A DNA stretch of 64,000 nucleotides from Cristatella mucedo (Eukaryota > Bryozoa > Phylactolaemata > Cristatellidae): the NCBI GenBank assembly GCA_009760855.2, contig WPIO01000003.1:7337501-7401500 (forward strand), given 5' to 3'. Position numbers and translations under genes: made by a program. The notes beneath the pieces are model-generated. The model saw only the letters and a list, made by a program, of their open reading frames with translations. It ran no database searches and was not told where the DNA came from. Positions within the stretch are counted from its first letter, which is position 1; each line of letters begins with the position of its first letter. This document shows positions 45,235 to 55,450 of the stretch, piece by piece.

Positions 45235-45634
45235 CTAAATGAAGCGAGACTGGTATTTTAAAGTGTACATAAACTAAATGATTGTTTAAATAAACGATTG
45301 TAAAGACTTTATTATTGCACGTGAAAGTATTGTAAAATAAAAATGTATACTGTTAAAAACTCTTATGTACTAGGTTAAATGAGTTATAGATTCTGAAAGA
45401 ATATCCCAAAATTTACTTGAATCACCCATTAGACTGAAAACAACTGAAAGGTTTTCATTTGCAGGCCGGTGTAATAATACATTCCAAATGTCAAGCTAAT
45501 TGGACCACTAGATTGGAGATACAACAGTCTCGTGATACAAAGGTTGGAATTGAAAAGCAGAGGTGGTGAGGTGGGTTTGTAGAAGCCCAGGTAGGCAAGT
45601 AAGTAAGTAAGCACTGTTTATCTCACAAAAGATC
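45235..45634. other. AT-rich sequence downstream of the broken gene; no other gene
   Basis: Contains AATAAA at 45289 and 45337, which could be polyadenylation signals of the parent of the 44692-45234 pseudogene. 'agtaagtaagtaag' at 45599-45610. Confidence 0.35.
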
Positions 45635-45692
45635 CCATAGATAAAAATAATATTAATAATAGTATTGACACATTGTATAGGACCCTCAGAGA
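45635..45692 (-). mobile_element. L2 tail, left part of a copy split by LTR insertions
   Basis: (AAT)n-like 'aataatattaataatagt' followed by 'ggaccctcagagaa', the tail side of the L2 hairpin. It breaks off at 'cagagaa'; the expected continuation 'cttaatctctttctaggc' is found at 47332. Confidence 0.72.
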
Positions 45693-46016
45693 ATTGTGTT
45701 GAGATCGAAATAGAGAATGCATACGCCTGCCTAATACAGTGCCTCGCCAAGATGTTGTCTGCTGGTACTAAGCTGGGGGGGGGAGGCCCTCCCGACCTTG
45801 ATTGACCAACTGAGGCGCAGCGTTCCTGCTGCTGGCGCTAGCAACGGCACTGGCCAATCGGAGCGCAGCGTTCCTGGGTGCACGGGACAGGACGCTCCGT
45901 TGGCATTAACGTCTGCAGTGATGAGTTGTTGATTAAACGTTGTTGAGTTCGGTTCTCTTCCGAGTGCTCCAAGTCGTTTGCTGTTTCCCAATACGCGCAC
46001 ACATACGCTCACAACA
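45693..46016 (+). mobile_element. Putative solo LTR (LTR1), about 324 bp
   Basis: Begins TGTGTTGAG and ends CTCACAACA, so it has TG...CA ends with inverted character. It contains a CCAAT motif (45853-45857), a duplicated 'gcgcagcgttcctg' (45817 and 45861) and ATTAAA (45933) followed by 'cgttgttgagttcggttc', resembling a polyadenylation signal with R/U5 sequence. It interrupts an L2 hairpin. The right flank ACTT fits the L2 sequence, but the left target duplicate is decayed. No coding sequence. Confidence 0.55.
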
Positions 46017-46020
46017 ACTT

Positions 46021-47330
46021 TGTAACGCCGAAGGCTCGGCGGGGTAGGCTTGACCTGCCGCTTACCTAGCGGCGTAACCTAGCGCCTACTGCCGTTCGGT
46101 GCGCGCCTACGCGCAATAAGCTGGCCGCCACGAAACGAGCATTTCTGGCGCTGACCTGCTTACCGTTACTAAAGGGGGTCGTGAGTCCGCGGCATGAATT
46201 GGAAAGCGAGACACACAAATTGGGGTTAAACTGAACTTTATTCGCAAGCGCACAAAGTCGCTGCGCGTCTAGTTCAGCTTTATCTACACACTCCTCGCAC
46301 GTTCTCAACTACACCAACACTCTAGCGGAGGGAATACTCCTCCACACTGAACGCGACCCGGACCCTTAACCCTAACCGGAGAACTAGGAATCCGTTCTCA
46401 CCTGTGACGAGGGAATATCCCAAACACGCCAACTTAAACACTCTTGCGGAGGGAATACTTCTCCACACTGAAGCGCGAACCGGAGCCTAAACCCTACCCG
46501 GAGAACTAGAACTCGGTTTCCACCAGTGCGGCAGGAATACTCCACACACGCCAACTCAAGCACTCCTGCGGAGGAAATACTTCTCCACACTGAAGCGCGA
46601 ACCGGAGCCTAAACCTTAACTGGAGAACTAGGGCTCCACACACGCCAACTACGCCTAGCTCGCACCGGCAAATCCCTATGCCGAGACCACTTACTAGCGC
46701 GCACACACAAAACACGAAAGAAACACAAAATGCCAGCTCGGGCGCGATGCGACCGTATTCGGCGGAGTTCCACCGAATCCTCCTAGCGCTGTCTCGTCCT
46801 GTTCCGTCAATCGCCGGCAAACAGCCCGCCCTCCTCCCTCGCTTTCAGAGAAACGAGTGCGACGGCGTCGAAGCCGGACCCAAGACAAAAGACCGTAAGA
46901 CCAAGAGCGAGCGTCGCTCGACTCTTAAATACCTAGCTGAAACAATGGGGCAAGAGCTTAGTGGTATTGGGCCCGGACACCTTGGCCCATTACGGAAAGG
47001 AACTAATACCGTCCCCAGGCCACTGGAAGGGCACCTCTGTCCAGCTTGAATGGCGAATGGGTTCCAGACGATTCTTCCTTGGAAAGAGGGAAGGCGGGGG
47101 TTGACAGGCCAGCCAACATCTATCAGCAGCTTCCGCGAGTATCGGACCAATTCTAAAGGCCGAATCGCCGCCGCTCGTCTCAGAGCTTCTTGGCTTGCTC
47201 TTAAGCTCTTGCTCTCTAACCGCGCCGACGCTCCTCTCTGGCTCACTGCTCCAGGACAAAGGAGTTCTAGCCCGCCTCCTAACAGCTCTTGTTCGCGCTA
47301 AAATTCAGCCAAGGCCAGCAGGGCGCTACA
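46021..47330. mobile_element. LTR-like insertion (LTR2), 1310 bp, with ACTT target duplication
   Basis: Ends are TGTAACGCC (46021-46029) and GGCGCTACA (47322-47330), an inverted pair with one mismatch. The flanking ACTT on the left (46017-46020) equals ACTT on the right (47331-47334). If the last A is counted in the duplication, it becomes 5 bp (AACTT). The right flank continues as L2 tail. Inside are a 120-bp minisatellite and GC-rich sequence, but no gag or pol. Orientation is unclear. A solo LTR is the simplest reading; a non-autonomous TIR element is the alternative. Confidence 0.7.
46320..46660. repeat. Minisatellite, unit about 120 bp, nearly three copies, inside LTR2
   Basis: Units at about 46320-46438, 46439-46559 and 46560-46660. 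Each holds 'gcggagg(g/a)aatact', 'ctccacactgaa', 'cggagcctaaaccctaac'-like sequence, 'ggagaactag' and 'cacacgccaactc'. The 'acccttaaccctaaccgg' phrase in the first unit resembles a telomere repeat only by chance. Confidence 0.85.
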
Positions 47331-47600
47331 ACTTAATCTCTTTCTAGGCACTTTGAAGAAAATCTGAAAATCTTTAGAGATAATTTATATAGACTATCTA
47401 GACTAGACTAAGAAAGACAATATTTACAGAATTATTAATTGATTGGTATTAACATCCGCAAGCAGCGGACACGGTGTAAGTAGGTGCATTCACACGAAGG
47501 ACGAATCACCAAGACCCACCAAATGAGGTAGATAAATACACATATTTAAGACTTACTCAACCTTGAAAGACGGTTAGGTACAACCAACACAACCTGCAAA
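47331..47600 (-). mobile_element. L2 3' region, right part of the split copy
   Basis: 'acttaatctctttctaggca' continues the hairpin broken at 45692; then 3'-UTR-like 'gtgtaagtaggtgcattcac', 'acgaaggacgaatcacc' and 'aagacccaccaaatgagg' (47476-47525). It is closer to the L2 variant at 54520-54735 than to copies A-G. Confidence 0.72.
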
Positions 47601-48331
47601 AGCGGATGTATCGGCGATGTATCGGCGATGTATCGTAAGCTTAGACCCGCCGGGGTTTATTATCCCTTTCGTCTTGACAAATCACCGCCATAAACGGAAA
47701 ATGCGAAATCGAAATCATCTTAATCTCCCTTAAATATAATTGAATCAAAATTAGCAGGCTGATTCTGAGGGAGAGACGTCCAGTTCATTGTAGTAATCCA
47801 GTAATCCGTCAGTGAACGAACGAGGGCCGCGTGGACTGTCGTCACTGTCCGTCTTTTTGCAAATGGCGCTAGAGACCCGATCAGCGGTCCTAGGATTCAA
47901 TAGGTGCGGTGACAATAAACTCCTTAGCTACAGAGGGCAAGGCGACGGGAAATTACATTATCTCTAGTGATAACCAAATTTCCGAATGAGAGAATCTTCC
48001 GGTTGGCCTGGCGTATTACAGCAACTGTAAACATAGGTAGGACAAGTAAATAAAGATTAAATAGCGGAATAGCCGTTCGCTGAAGCTGCGCCTTCTAAAG
48101 CGCGGAGCCTCTCTTCGCGGGTTTGGGTTTACGCTGTTGGACTATTATAACTACGAGTCTCGAGGGAGCGTATCATTATTTCGAAAATTATACGCTTCTT
48201 TTATAGTTTCAAGAGGTGGTCCGGCGTCCGTTTAAGGCTGTGTAGCTTTTATTTACAAAGTTGACCAAAACAACCTCTCCATTGCTATTATATTCACAGT
48301 CATGTGATTTAGCTAGATGTACTACATTCGG
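47601..48331. other. No gene; short 'gatgtatcggc' triplication
   Basis: 'gatgtatcggc' occurs three times in tandem at 47605-47635. No coding similarity in the rest. Confidence 0.4.
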
Positions 48332-48915
48332 TGTAAAATTGCCACATCACACCACTTCTCGCCGACTTGCACTGACTTCCAGTCAAGCAACGCATTAAAT
48401 TCAATGTTTTGTCACTCACTTTTAGGTCACTTCATTCTTTGGCTCCAGCCTACCTACTTTATCTACTCTCCCGCCAGCCTAAGCATTGTACTACCCGCTT
48501 TTCGGAATATAATTGTTTACTTCTACCTCGTACCAACCTCAAATCTTTTGAAGATCGTGTCTTTAGTTCGTATGCTCCCAAAGCCTAGATCTCACTCCCG
48601 ACATGCTTAACAACATCGCCTGACTTGACCACATTTAAAAAGAAATCAAAAGCCCATCTATTTATCACAGCATTTAGTGAGTCTCTGTGATTCGACCTTT
48701 ATACGCCTATGCGTGCTGACACTGTGCATGCTGCCACTAACCGTACTTGCATGCCGACCCTGTGCATGTCGCATGTCGCCCCTAACCGTGTTATTCTTGA
48801 TGTTTATTAAGCATGCTACCACTAACCCTTCGATCGCACTTCTTTTGCAGCAAATGTAAAGCGCCTAGAAAGTGATTGAGTTCTCTGAAGGCGCTTTATC
48901 AAGTGTATTATTATT
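48332..48915 (+). mobile_element. L2 copy H, 5'-truncated
   Basis: Plus strand from 'aaaattgccacatcacacc' through the C-terminal region (frame-broken equivalents of [31 protein letters not shown]) to the 3' UTR, hairpin (48858-48905) and ATTATTATT tail. The 'gcatgtcgcatgtcgccccta' phrase (48766) carries a small duplication. More diverged than copies C and G. Confidence 0.9.
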
Positions 48916-49734
48916 GTTACTAACATGTCGTACACAATAATTTTGTTTATCATGTTATGGTTATTTGTTATTTTTTTAAACTTGGGATTGCATTAATAAC
49001 TTGTTTGTCTTTTAATTACCAAACTTCTCTAAACTTTGATGTTCTCCCATCAAACTACTAAAACTGAGCAGGAATACCACAGTGATTCGTTTGACTGCCC
49101 GGTCGCATTACGTGTAGGTTCATTACAATTAATCTTCGCACTGGCTGTCTTAAGTTTGAGTCGCCTTGTTTACAAGCGTGCTGTCTGTGCGGTGGCCTTT
49201 CCGAAGCATTACCTCTGAAACTGCCACCTTACTCATTTGTTCGTTGCCGACCGACCGCGCGCTATGGTTGGTGTCAACGGGAACGGCTAATTCCGTACCT
49301 CTATCGTCAACGAGAGTTAAATCTGCCCACAACACATAAGCATTGACAGCATGAGCTAGCTGATGCATGTAAACGACATCAGCACCTTATGCCCGGTAGA
49401 TGCCTGCGAGGCGCTATCTCTACGCCATACTTGGGCAGACTCGCAGGCCTCATTACAAGCTGCTGAGCATGGGAGCTGAGTCTGCTTTAGCCTCCTTATG
49501 ATTGCCTAGCCGAATTAGTCTCGCTGAGATGGCCTGGCCTCTACGCTACGTGCAGTCGGCACTACCGCCAAGGCTGAAATTTAGCCCTTGGAGTTTTGGT
49601 ATTAGCGTCCTGTTGATGTTATTATTGTTCTTCATCGCGGCTCATGGGCAAAAGAATTTTTCTGGGTGAAGGCCTGCCTGCCTGCCTACGCTGCTGCTGC
49701 GACTTTTATTATGATCGTCCGTCTCCTTTACTCT
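48916..49734. other. No gene recognised
   Basis: AT-rich at first, then mixed. The open frames at 49036-49218 and 49150-49368 have no recognised domain. Confidence 0.35.
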
Positions 49735-49950
49735 CCCTTGGATTGTCTGGCCTAGTTAGTGTCCCTGTGAATGCCTAGAGGCCTAGTTAGTCTCCTTGTG
49801 ACGGTATGGCCTCGTTAGTCTCTGTGCGAAGATCCGGCCTCTTTAGTCTCACTGTGTGGGGTCGTGGCCTAATTAGCCTCGCTGCGATCGGCTTAATTAG
49901 TCTTCCTGCGTCGGTCCGCCCTGATTAGTTTCCCTGTTATCATCTGACTA
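49735..49950. repeat. Minisatellite with 'GGCCTAGTTAGTCTCCCTGTG'-type unit of about 34 bp
   Basis: About six imperfect units. Each has a 'g(g)cct(a/c)(g/a)ttagt(c/g)t' core followed by 'ccctgtg' or 'cgctgcg' and 8-12 variable bases (49748, 49779, 49810, 49840, 49868, 49891, 49921). A weaker outlying unit is at 49505-49535. Confidence 0.8.
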
Positions 49951-50314
49951 GGGCAATATCAAGGTTCAGATCCGAAGAAAACAGTCCTGGCTAATCCTAT
50001 GCTTGCGCCGGAGTAGCAACGCAGAGGCGTCCCCAAAACCGGTGGACTTCGAAAGCCATCGGTCAGTCAGACGACGCAGACACGTATACGTAGCGGACGG
50101 ACACTTTTTGTGCAAAAATGCGTATCATACTATCCGCTTTCGTATCTCAGGAAATCAGTTACGATGAGTATATTAATAGCGCTGCTGAGTGACGAGGGTA
50201 GCCATTCCAAGCAAATGTCACCGGGCGGATTAATTGTGTAGCTCCTGGAAAAATACTTGGCTAGAATGAGCATTTGAAATACTATTTTCCGTCGTGTCAG
50301 AGGGAGCAGAAACT
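49951..50314. other. No gene recognised
   Basis: Unremarkable sequence between the minisatellite and LINE-B copy 3. Confidence 0.35.
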
Positions 50315-50520
50315 TTGTTACGTCTAGATAAAACTCCAAAACAACAGCAAGGACTAACTGTGCGTTACGCAGGAGAGTCCCCTGTACAGCTCACTCAACA
50401 CCTAAGCGGTTTTCGTTGCGGCATGCGGCAATCAACGGAATTAATCGCAGTTAGCACAGAGAGAGAGAGTGAGAAAGTGATGGCCGAGCTAAAAAGGGCA
50501 GTCGAACAGTGCGGAGGCCC

Positions 50521-50568
<48 letters not shown>

Positions 50569-52115
50569 GGCGGCGGCGGCGGCGCGACGAAGCAGACGCA
50601 CGACAGCAGAGCGCGCCGAGCCCCCGTGTGCACACGGTCGCGAGAGTGAAGGCGGCCGTATTGACTGCAGGCGAGCGAATGGCGGCGGGCGACTCAGGCT
50701 GGTACGTACTGGTGAAGTCAGACGGTCGCAGATGTCGCTCAGGCTGCTCCGGAGCACAAGGCGTGCAGAAGAGAGAGGAAGAAGAGATAGGACGGCATCT
50801 ACGCCGTCCGGTGGACAGACAGACAGACAGACAGAGCGCGAGAAGCGAGGCAATTTACACGGTCGCGTCACCGGCGCGGCCACTCGCAACCAATCCCGCT
50901 TGGTCAGCGCGGATGCGGCCAGGTGGCAGTGAGCGCTTCGCGTGCTCGCGTGCTCGCGTGCAGCGCGCCCAATGGGCGAGCAGAGCGGCGCGAGTGCAGC
51001 TGGGAGCGGAAAACGTGGCGGCCATCACACGCCCGATTGTAGCATGGAATGGAAGTGCCAGCGCGCGGGACGGTTGGAAAGAGTGACCCCGAGTGACCCC
51101 GAGTGAGCCGCAGGAGAGAAGATTCACTGCGTAAGAATGTGATTTCCTCAGTCTATTATAGGGTAGAGCAAAAACTTCTGTCGCCAACAATAATTACGAC
51201 AGCAAGAGCATTATAAAGCGAGTTTCGTGTCCACAGTGGACCTAAAGTCACAAAACGGTGAAACTAGCAGAGTAGTTCAGCTAGGTATGAAGACGCCGTG
51301 CTGTACCGATCAGTGTGTGATCACCGTGAGAACTTCAATCAAAATCCGTTGATCTACACAGAGTTATCGCAGCTCCTTCAAGAAAGCAGACACATGACGG
51401 TACCTCTGAGATGTTTGAACAAACTTGTAGCGATATATTCATCGTGGCTGTAGAGGCTGTTTGGCTGTTTGGCTATTTTTCGGTAGCCTTTGAATTGTAG
51501 AACATTGAATTATATTATACAAGTTTAGTCAGAACGAGTGAGCTGGAACAATCTCTTTAGCCAGCAACTGATAGGGTAGGCAGTTCCAAGTCTTGAACAA
51601 GGATCGAACTTGACGGCAAGCTGCGGAAGAGGTCTTCCTATGAAACTTTTGAATGTCAAGCAGTTACCGAGGAGGGCACCCAAGTTTTAACCTCGTGGTG
51701 ACGGTTGCAATACTACACTGCCAAGCACAAGAGCAAAGTCTCTCATTGCAGCCGCACGCACTGCCAGGGTGCACTGCGAGGAAGAGCTCGGCGTCATCGT
51801 CTGTCAGCTTAATCAAAATGTGGGTGACATCCAGAATCACCTGTCGGCAACGCATGCATCCGCTATACTTATTGCTGCTGTTTATAGGGGCGTTAGCATT
51901 GATCGCGACTGCAGCTCGTAACAAGTTACCGCCGACGTCATGAGCGTCGTATCGCTTTTCCGACAGACCCCGTATAAATGGAGAACAGCAAAGGGCCGAC
52001 GGCGAACTGACGGATGACTTGCTGACTGACTGACTGACACGCGATGCGACTTGACCAACATACGATACTGGCTGAACACGATCGGACTATAAAGTACAGC
52101 AGCTATTAACCGCTG
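50315..52115 (-). mobile_element. LINE-B copy 3, interrupted by a CpG-rich insert and internally shortened
   Basis: The 3' end at about 50315-50480 ('gttacgcaggagagtcc', 'cacctaagcggttttcg', 'agagagtgagaaagtg') matches LINE-B. About 640 bp of CpG-rich DNA intervenes. From 51125 LINE-B resumes with 'cgtaagaatgtg' and 'aaacttctgtcgccaac' (51172-51188), 'ccgttgatctacac' (51345) and so on, up to 'gtataaatggagaacagcaa' (51971) and 'ctgaacacgatcggac' (52070). It is highly diverged and carries several deletions. It lies directly upstream of another LINE-B copy in the same orientation. Confidence 0.75.
50482..51122. other. CpG-rich insert within LINE-B copy 3
   Basis: Sharply bounded GC- and CpG-rich segment with (CGCA)n at 50520-50568, GGC triplets at 50569-50584, (GACA)n at 50814-50834 and a 'gagtgaccccgagtgacccc' tandem at 51083-51104. 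Frames across it are low complexity. In composition it resembles the CpG-rich blocks elsewhere in the window. No target duplication was found. Confidence 0.55.
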
Positions 52116-53027
52116 GCTGCCTTATTCAAAGTGGAGCCTACTACTTAAGATAATGTAATGCAACGTATCTCCGTCTGTAACTCCACAACGCCTCAACGGC
52201 TATTTGGATGCTACGCAGGAACGTTTTATGTAGCGCATTCCCAGCCTAAGCGGCTTGTGGTACGCATTCGGCAGCAAAGAGAAAGTGAGAAGCATAGCTG
52301 ATTAAAGAGAGCAGTTAAGGTAGTAAGTAGCATCGAAGTGGCAGCTCAGGGCGGCTGGAAAGGATTAGCCCCGGCCGGCTGCCGGAAAGTATTTGGTCGT
52401 TAAGCAAGAATTGTGGAAGCGAGATCCACAGTCTAGGACCTCCAGAGCTAAAGCTTCTGTCGCCAACGGTCTTTAAGCGGATGAATGAAACTGCTAATTA
52501 ATTGTCCATACAGGACCTGAGGGCACGAGGAGGCTGAAACTGGTGCAGCAGGTCAGCTAGTTATGAAGGAGCCAAGCCGTGACGGGCCTTTGGGTCAGCG
52601 TACGAACTTTTTACTGCATCCTTTGATCAACCGGCTGCTATCCAAGCTCTTTTAGCAAAGAAGACACGTGGTCAAACCTCTGGGAATTTTTAACTAGCCT
52701 TTCAGCCATATTCATCGCCAGCTGCAGTGTCCTAGTGGCTTTTTTCGGAAGCCAAGCCAAAAAGGAATTGTAATAATCTAACCGAGACAGAACCAAGGAG
52801 CTAGTTAATATTTTGCAAGCCGCCGTTGAAGACACTTCTTAATCTTAGATAGGAATCGCACATGATGGCTAGCTGTGTACGCAGTCTTCTTAATGAAGCG
52901 TTCAAAATTTAGGCAGAGTTCAAAGACAGCACCTAAATTCCGAGCACTAATTGACAGTTGCACAGCAGCATCCCCTATTAGAAGAGCAAAGCCTTCTTTT
53001 CCAGCCACACGTTAGGGGTGTCCTATG

Positions 53028-53396
53028 TGTAGTTCGTATGTATGTGTGTATGTATGTATAGTATGCAGGCTCCTCTGATAAGCCACTGGTGAACAGCTGT
53101 TAGAAGCATCGCCGAGAGGGGCAGGTGCACAGCTGTGGTCGGCCTGTGATGTGGCGTGGACACAGGCCGGTAACTCGCTGGTGAACAGATGGTGGATTCA
53201 TGATCAGGGTCGGCTTGTGCACAGTTGTGGTCCTCGATGAATCATCGGGGTCGACCAGGGGAGCCGAGCAGTCGAGGAGAGGGAGTCAAGTGGGAGAAGG
53301 GGCCGACGTGAGCCGTGTGTCCTTCGGCTGCGTGCGTCGTAATAAACTGTTGGTGTTGGGCATCGACTGGCTCTTTGCTGTGCGAATCAAACTACA
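53028..53396 (+). mobile_element. Solo LTR (LTR3), 369 bp, with perfect 5-bp target duplication
   Basis: Starts TGTAGTT and ends AACTACA, a perfect 7-bp inverted pair with TG...CA ends. CTATG at 53023-53027 is repeated at 53397-53401. Removing it restores the LINE-B sequence ('gtgtcctatg' joined to 'agcagcagttc', as in copy 1 at 6280-6305). AATAAA (53341-53346) followed by 'ctgttggtgttggg' marks the R/U5 side, so transcription would run on the plus strand. No internal retroelement sequence is left, as after LTR-LTR recombination. Confidence 0.88.
53341..53346 (+). promoter_or_regulatory. LTR polyadenylation signal AATAAA
   Basis: Within LTR3, 50 bp from its 3' end, followed by GT-rich sequence ('gttggtgttgg'), the usual layout of a polyadenylation site in an LTR. 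Confidence 0.6.
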
Positions 53397-54519
53397 CTAT
53401 GAGCAGCAGTTCCGTTTTATTGTCGTTTAGTTTAAGGAAATTTTTCGACATCCAGGATCGAACGTCTGCAAGGAAAGTTTTCAGCATGTCAGTCGCTGCA
53501 GCAGCTTCCACTGGTTGAAATGACAAATGCAGCTGGGTGTCGTCAGCAAAAAATGAAGATTGCCTATTCTATTCGCCCGAATCACTTTACCCAGAGGTTG
53601 AGTATAAATGGAGGACGGAAACGGAATGGCGGATTCTTGAGGGATTCCACAGGTGACTGATCTGGTGGGTGAGATCTGAACCCCACATTGCACGGACTGA
53701 ACCTAACACGATCGGACAAGCACCTCGTAAGCCACGCCAGTTTGTCTTCTGCCAGACCGATCGTGGTTCTCAATTGTTCAAGTAGAATATCGTGACAAAT
53801 AGTGTCGAAGGCAGCGGATGTATCTACAAGTGCTAAGGCAGAGACATTCCCGTCATCGTTGCTACGTAGGACGTCATTAATTTCACAGGGGAGAGCAGTT
53901 TCAGTGGAGCGCTGCCGCTTGAGCCCCGATTGAAATATTTCTGAAATTTCATTCTTTTCAATGTATTCAAGAAGCTGCGCAGCATCAATGTCTTCAAGAA
54001 TCTTTGAAAAAAAGGAAAGAAGGAAACTGGGCAATAATTTTTAAGGACATCTGTATCTAATCCAGGCTTTTGAAATATCGACGGCCAATTTGAAGGACTT
54101 GGTTACAGCTCCTTTTGCCAGAGAAGCATTAAAAATCTCGTATATGGCTGGGCTAAGTTTGCCTGCCAGCGGAGACCACAGAGATGATGGTATACGTTCT
54201 TCAGGAGACGTGCTCTTTTTACTAGACCTTCTTAAGGTAGCTATCGCATGCATAAATCTCAGAAAATCTTTAAAGGAAGGACACAAGTTGCGATTCAACA
54301 ATTGAAAATAGTCGGATGGGGCATTATGGAAGCAGGAATGTGCACATTTTTTTTAGTGACGAAGGCTGAGAAAGTTTTGGCCGAGCTATTATTATCTGGA
54401 GAGTCGAGTGAAACCTCTCAGTATTGGCCAGCAAATTTTTTACCGTCTCATCAATCTGTTTTGGGTCTGACTAGCAGGACTGTAGTTTAGAGTAAAGAAG
54501 AAGCCCTGGCTTTTCTAAG

Positions 54520-54735
54520 CTAACACTAATAATAACATATTTACATAGCGCCCTCAGCGAAATGAATCTCTTTCTAGGCACTTTACAGATGCTGCAAAGA
54601 AAGCATCACCTAATAATTGGTTTTAACATTCGAAAGCAGCACTCAAAGTGTAAGCACGTGTACATGCATATGAAGAACGAACCGCAAACACTCACCAAAT
54701 GCTTTAATAAACAGACGACGCTTTTCAAGCGTACA
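54520..54735 (-). mobile_element. L2 3' fragment nested in LINE-B copy 4
   Basis: 'aacactaataataac' (tail), 'tagcgccctcagcgaaatg', 'aatctctttctaggcac' (hairpin), then 3'-UTR-like sequence 'gtgtaagcacgtgtacatgc' and 'accaaatgctttaataaac'. LINE-B copy 1 runs straight through this site ('cttttttaagctccctggtg' at 7408), which confirms an insertion of about 215 bp. Confidence 0.82.
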
Positions 54736-55450
54736 GGTGTAGACTCGAAGCAAGTCTTTGAAATCGACTAGATCTTCATCAGATCCAGACTTCTTAAGGC
54801 GGTGTTCAAGTCTTCGCTTAGCACGACGCATCTTTTGAAATTTTCTGATAATTGAAAGGAGTCTCCGTGACTCAGTAGATGGACCGAACGTACAGTAGCA
54901 TGCAGGAGAATGTCAAGGGCATTCCTAAGTGTCATGATGACTGCATCAGTGAAGGTATCAAAGCTGTTTGTCCAATCTGGGTGCAGATCAAATAGACATG
55001 CCTCGCAGGCACGCTTCATAAATCTCTTCAGGTCAATGCATTACAAGTTGCGTCGCTGGACCAACTCGACGTTACCCTGTACGTTCAACGGAGCAGGAGC
55101 AGTGAACGAAACCCAGCAATGATATGAGAGGGTCAGCGGGCACACAACAAGGTCGGACAGCCTCAGCGATAACGAGATCTAGTATATGGCCACCGACGTG
55201 GTGGAATGCTTAACGCGTTTGACAAAGCCAAAGTTCTCCGGTCAGCAAGCAATGAGTAGATCTGGCTGTTGCTAGGGTTGTCGGAGCGCGAGTCAAACGT
55301 TGAAATCTCCTGCAGTCAGTAACGGCCTGTCACATACAAGTATTGCAGTGTGGAACTACAAATACTCCTTTATAATTAAGTTCAGACAGCCACACAGAGG
55401 TCGGTATATTAAAACATCGAGAAGCACGGTCTGTTGCTAACAGTTTTTCG

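Larger units (their letters stand above)
52638..55430 (-). pseudogene. LINE-B ORF2 remnant (endonuclease and reverse transcriptase)
   Basis: N to C: endonuclease pieces with AGDFNV and GGHILDLVIA, the usual SDH-type neighbourhood of apurinic-type LINE endonucleases (55150-55430); SLWSPLAGKLSPAIYEIFNA (54041-54301); SFFSKILEDIDAAQLLEYIE, FQSGLKRQRSTETAL and LVDTSAAFDTICHDILLEQL with the first catalytic Asp (53582-54034); a CGIPQES motif and a frame-shifted, ruined FADD site, LHFLLTTPS (53481-53693); then an LTR insertion; ARNLGAVFELCLNFERFIKK (52805-53008); and LVLSRLDYYNSFLAWLPKK (52638-52835). Loss of the FADD frame and the insertions make it inactive. Confidence 0.86.
52145..55450 (-). mobile_element. 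LINE-B copy 4, longest copy, reaching into the endonuclease
   Basis: The tail at 52150-52170 ('ataatgtaatgcaacg') has the family's pentanucleotide character. It is collinear with copy 1 through the C-terminus, thumb, RT and linker. Beyond that it includes endonuclease motifs on the minus strand: RPLLTAGDFNV (around 55290-55325), HHVGGHILDLVIAE (around 55155-55200) and LLDVLIYRP (around 55395-55430). A solo LTR (53028-53396) and an L2 fragment (54520-54735) are nested in it. The 5' end is not identified. Confidence 0.88.

Noticed and set aside
46350-46380. Telomere-like 'ccttaaccctaacc'
   Set aside because: Occurs once within a 120-bp minisatellite unit and degrades in the other units; not a telomeric array.
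46506-47301. Several 80-133 codon frames in the LTR2 region
   Set aside because: Overlap one another in antisense, include the minisatellite, and show no gag, protease or pol similarity.
49735-49950. CRISPR-like direct repeats with spacers
   Set aside because: Units are imperfect along their length, spacers are not unique, and the surrounding DNA is clearly eukaryotic.
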